In this document: positions 8,757-10,645 of the stretch, one piece after another
How the letters are laid out: every line of letters begins with the position of its first letter
How positions within the stretch are numbered: position 1 is the stretch's first letter
Assembly (NCBI GenBank): GCA_910579525.1
Contig: CAJTUK010000012.1
Location: 1-10,645, forward strand
Origin: an uncultured Christensenella sp.
GTDB lineage: Bacteria > Bacillota > Clostridia > Christensenellales > Borkfalkiaceae
Reading direction: 5' to 3'
DNA: 10,645 bases
Translations under genes and position numbers: made by a program
The notes under the pieces: model-generated
The model's database searches: none
Told to the model about the DNA's origin: nothing
What the model saw: the letters and a program-made list of their open reading frames with translations, nothing else

Positions 8757-8778
8757 CATACACCAAAAACGCAGTAAA

Positions 8779-9039
8779 ATGACAAACAGGAACGGCGACC
8801 AAGTAAGCGCACAAGTTTCGGTAATTGGCCCGGTCAACTTCGACGGGGGCAACTTCCGAAAAGATACCCCCTTTTGCGTCAAGAACGACGGAGAAGCGGC
8901 GGTAGTGCTTGAAGTGAACCTTTGGGGAATGCCCGAAGGCGAATTTATTGCCACGCGCTTTGAAATGGGCTGGAACCCCGAAATAGTCCGAGAGATAAAA
9001 ACAACAAGTCAGAAAACCGCCCTTCTTTGGGGCTACTAA
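8779..9039 (+). CDS. Small protein of unknown function, companion of the variable adhesin
   Basis: I do not recognise a family. The 86-aa product has no signal peptide, membrane segment or cysteine pair. Its composition (VSAQVSVIGPVNFDGGNF, FCVKNDGEAAVVLEVNLWG) suggests a small all-beta domain, and it ends TALLWGY. The ATG at 8779 is preceded by an A-rich leader and the candidate promoter at 8749-8756, and the gene ends 13 bases before the adhesin ATG, so the two probably share a transcript. This pairing suggests that it attaches the adhesin to the tail tip, aids its folding, or forms a collar with it; that is inference from position only. Codon use matches the neighbouring phage genes, which supports it being real. 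Confidence 0.7.
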   Translation: MTNRNGDQVSAQVSVIGPVNFDGGNFRKDTPFCVKNDGEAAVVLEVNLWGMPEGEFIATRFEMGWNPEIVREIKTTSQKTALLWGY

Positions 9040-9052
9040 TAACCAACAAATT

Positions 9053-10381
9053 ATGGGTTTAATTATAGCAGCGGGCAACACTAAGCCCGCGTTCCCCTAC
9101 GATTATTACTACGGCGTCCGCATAAAGACGACCGTAGCCGCTACCACATTGGAGCGCATAGGACGCCCGGAGTTACATACGTCGCTCCCGGTTCAGTCTA
9201 AAATGCGCCGTTGTGTGCTTCGTGATAACGGAACGGTAGCCTACTACCTTCTCGCCACCGACAGCACCAAGCGCGACACCGGGGCCGCCGCCAACCTTAC
9301 CGGGGCAGACGGTCAAGTAATGGTAGAAATTCCCAAGCACTACCGAAAGTTTGAGTTCGACGGAACCGACCTTATAGCCCTTATTTCCGAGTACCCGCTG
9401 CCCGGCTTCCACGAAGTACCACTTATGTACCGAAGTGCATACGAAGCCACGGTAGACCGTACCGTAGCGGCTACGCCTAAGTTGGCGTCCGTCGTCAACA
9501 CTACCGCCGCCTTCCGTGGGGGCAACAATAACACAGCCTACGACGGAACCTACCGCAGCTTCCTCGGACTTCCGGCTACGGGAATTTCCCTTACCAACTT
9601 CCGCAACTATGCCCGTAACCGTGGAACCGCCGGGCTTAACGGCAAGGGGTGGAACTGCGACCTATACGCCGCGCAGTTGGCGACCTATTGGCTTTTCGTC
9701 ATTGAATACGCCAACCTTAACAGCCAGGCCGCATTTAACGCACAGCCGGACGCCAACGGCTACAAGCAGGGCGGCCTCGGTCCCGGCGTTACGGAAATTT
9801 CATCCGGGAATTGGAACACCTATAACGGCTATTACCCGTTCATTCCCTGCGGTGCTACCAATTCGCTCGGTAACGCTACCGGCGTCGTCGATTATACCAT
9901 TAACAACGGCGCGGGCATTACCCACACCGCCCACGTTCCGAGTTACCGAGGAATAGAAAACCCCTTCGGCCACATTTGGAGTTGGACGGACGGCTGCAAG
10001 TGTGAGATACAGAGCGACGCGGACGGCGGGCTGTCGAAGTTCTACGTTTGCAACGACCCGGCGCAGTTCCAAGACAGCAGCTATAACGGCTACGACTACC
10101 GGGGCGACCTTCCCCGAAAGGAAGGCTACGTTAAGGCCATACTTGCCGGAGAGTTCGGCGAGAATATGCCGCGAGAGGTTGGCGGCGGTTCTACGACCTA
10201 CTTCTCGGACTACTTCTATACTTCTATACCCGCTTCCGGCGTGGCTATGAGGGGCGTTTTGTTCGGCGGTAGTGCGAACAACGGCGCGTCTGCCGGGCTT
10301 GCGTTCGCGGCTACGAACAACGCGGCTACGTTTACGTATGCGCGCATCGGCTCCCGGCTTTGCTTTATACCCGCCGCGTAG
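9053..10381 (+). CDS. Putative DGR-diversified, C-type-lectin-fold receptor-binding protein
   Basis: This is probably the tail-tip adhesin that binds the host receptor, and the target of a diversity-generating retroelement. Residues about 1-130 form an N-terminal domain that probably docks on the tail. Residues about 130-442 resemble the FGE/sulfatase-type C-type lectin fold of known DGR variable proteins: Trp- and Tyr-rich, with NPFGHIWSWTDG at 303-314 in the place of the GNVWEW-type motif, and a C-terminal core reading RGVLFGGSANNG (400-411) and IGSRLCFIPAA (432-442). Mtd of Bordetella phage BPP-1 has the same layout, with the variable part at the extreme C-terminus. Residues about 407-431 have the Asn/Ala/Ser/Thr-rich, NNC/NNT codon pattern of a variable repeat. 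The start is the ATG after an A-rich stretch, 13 bases past the 86-aa gene; the stop is TAG. An enzymatic FGE role is unlikely in this setting. Confidence 0.8.
   Translation: MGLIIAAGNTKPAFPYDYYYGVRIKTTVAATTLERIGRPELHTSLPVQSKMRRCVLRDNGTVAYYLLATDSTKRDTGAAANLTGADGQVMVEIPKHYRKFEFDGTDLIALISEYPLPGFHEVPLMYRSAYEATVDRTVAATPKLASVVNTTAAFRGGNNNTAYDGTYRSFLGLPATGISLTNFRNYARNRGTAGLNGKGWNCDLYAAQLATYWLFVIEYANLNSQAAFNAQPDANGYKQGGLGPGVTEISSGNWNTYNGYYPFIPCGATNSLGNATGVVDYTINNGAGITHTAHVPSYRGIENPFGHIWSWTDGCKCEIQSDADGGLSKFYVCNDPAQFQDSSYNGYDYRGDLPRKEGYVKAILAGEFGENMPREVGGGSTTYFSDYFYTSIPASGVAMRGVLFGGSANNGASAGLAFAATNNAATFTYARIGSRLCFIPAA
10238..10381 (+). repeat. Putative DGR variable repeat (VR), left border approximate
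   Basis: These are the last ~48 codons of the adhesin gene. Around residues 425-431 the codons GCT, TTT, TAT and CGC alternate with ACG, ACG and GCG. This is what AAT/AAC template codons give after random change of the two adenines while the flanking codons stay fixed. Other codons that could derive from AAC/AAT are 407, 409, 410, 413, 414, 418, 420, 422 and 423. Reverting them would give Asn at each, the usual template reading in DGRs. The end (432-442, IGSRLCFIPAA) would be the conserved initiation part, including a 9-base G/C-only run at 10370-10378. The template is not in the window, so the borders and the varied positions are inferred. Confidence 0.7.
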
Positions 10382-10422
10382 CACGACCACGCCCCCACGA
10401 CCTACAAAAACACAATAACCCG

Positions 10423-10459
10423 CCCCAACCGCCGCGTACCGTTTATTCGGCGGTTGGGG
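10423..10459. other. Perfect 12-bp inverted repeat downstream of the VR (DGR-type hairpin or terminator)
   Basis: CCCCAACCGCCG (10423-10434) pairs perfectly with CGGCGGTTGGGG (10448-10459) around a 13-base loop. The stem is 10/12 G+C. It lies 41 bases after the adhesin stop. DGR targets such as BPP-1 mtd carry a GC-rich hairpin or cruciform just beyond the VR that promotes retrohoming. This one has a longer loop and a larger spacing than in BPP-1. The sequence after the stem is A-rich, not T-rich, which argues against an ordinary intrinsic terminator on the + strand, though both roles are possible. CCGCCGCGTA at 10429-10438, spanning stem and loop, repeats 10371-10380 at the very end of the coding region. 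Confidence 0.65.
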
Positions 10460-10477
10460 TCAATAAAAAACAAAAAT

Positions 10478-10645
10478 ATGGATACCCAAACGAACCCCGC
10501 ACACGACGACGGAACCCTCGCCTTCCTGAATATTCCACAGGACGAGAACAACAAGCACTTCAACTGCCACGAAACCACGCAGCAGAAGTTAATTAACCTT
10601 TCCTTCTTCGTGCTTGACTTCATCGACGGAGTTAAGACCAAGTTC
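10478..10645 (+). CDS. Protein of unknown function next to the DGR target, N-terminal 56 codons only
   Basis: The frame opens with ATG at 10478 after a strongly A-rich leader and stays open to the right edge (56 codons, no stop). The product begins MDTQTNPAHDDGTLAFLNIP and later reads QQKLINLSFFVLDFIDGVKT, an amphipathic helix-like segment. Codon use (GAC, AAC, ACC, CTT, TTC rich) matches the upstream phage genes, unlike the overlapping frame that runs to 10596. I cannot assign a family. It does not look like the start of Avd, the usual DGR accessory protein, nor of a reverse transcriptase. Its place between the putative VR hairpin and the predicted template/RT region makes a DGR or adhesin accessory role possible. 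It starts 18 bases after the hairpin, so it may be read through from the adhesin transcript. Confidence 0.7.
   Translation, partial: MDTQTNPAHDDGTLAFLNIPQDENNKHFNCHETTQQKLINLSFFVLDFIDGVKTKF

Noticed and set aside
9516..9956. Open frame of 146 codons on the + strand inside the adhesin gene
   Set aside because: The product is Thr/Pro/Ala/Arg-rich with no domain sense; it is an out-of-frame shadow of the adhesin.
9053..10381. Formylglycine-generating enzyme or sulfatase-modifying activity for the 442-aa protein
   Set aside because: The similarity is to the shared C-type lectin fold only. The phage-tail setting and the variable-repeat pattern fit a binding protein, and I see no convincing catalytic cysteine pair.
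9800..10390. Long antisense open frame (196 codons, - strand) across the adhesin gene
   Set aside because: It is Arg/Val/Ala-rich low-complexity output expected opposite a gene with G/C-rich third positions. It has no start context and lies wholly against a well-supported coding frame.
10360..10596. 78-codon + strand frame overlapping the adhesin end, hairpin and next gene
   Set aside because: It would be translated through the hairpin and overlaps both neighbours out of frame. Its composition is Arg/Pro/Asn-rich, and the frame starting at 10478 has far better codon use and start context.
1..10645. Template repeat of the DGR within the window
   Set aside because: I found no second copy of the 10238-10381 pattern by eye on either strand, so it must lie outside if the DGR is real.

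Overview
The window is a stretch of the tail and adhesin region of a tailed phage or prophage, most likely from a member of the Bacteroidales. Every gene is on the + strand and tightly packed. Four things point to Bacteroidales. There are no clear Shine-Dalgarno sites, and several starts are preceded by A-rich leaders, most strikingly before 8779, 9053 and 10478. The longest intergenic gap holds a perfect TAnnTTTG box, the -7 element of Bacteroides promoters. The tail proteins have the architecture common in gut Bacteroidales phages. The last complete gene looks like the target of a diversity-generating retroelement (DGR), a system well known in temperate Bacteroides phages. The species cannot be fixed from this sequence.

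Layout. Positions 1-2574 hold the C-terminal 857 codons of a tape measure protein; the reading frame is open at the left edge. Next come a 169-aa protein with a helical N-terminus and an exact 10-residue repeat (2587-3096), a 405-aa LamG + distal-tail-like + PKD-like protein (3098-4315), and a 1447-aa tail hub/tip protein (4300-8643) that overlaps the previous gene by 16 bases. The order tape measure, distal tail protein, tail-associated protein is that of a siphovirus-type tail tip. A 135-base gap follows (8644-8778), with a hairpin and a candidate promoter. Then come an 86-aa protein of unknown function (8779-9039) and a 442-aa C-type-lectin-fold protein (9053-10381). The last ~140 bases of that gene have the codon pattern of a DGR variable repeat. 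A perfect 12-bp inverted repeat lies 41 bases beyond its stop codon, and a gene cut by the right edge starts at 10478.

How the parts fit. The first four genes would build the tail tube interior, the tube-to-tip connector and the tip. The 442-aa protein would be the receptor-binding adhesin at the tip, retargeted by error-prone, adenine-specific copying from a template repeat. The template repeat and the reverse transcriptase are not in the window and are predicted downstream of 10645. The main point of interest is this putative DGR target module with its own promoter, small companion gene and downstream hairpin. No RNA gene, insertion sequence or CRISPR array was seen.
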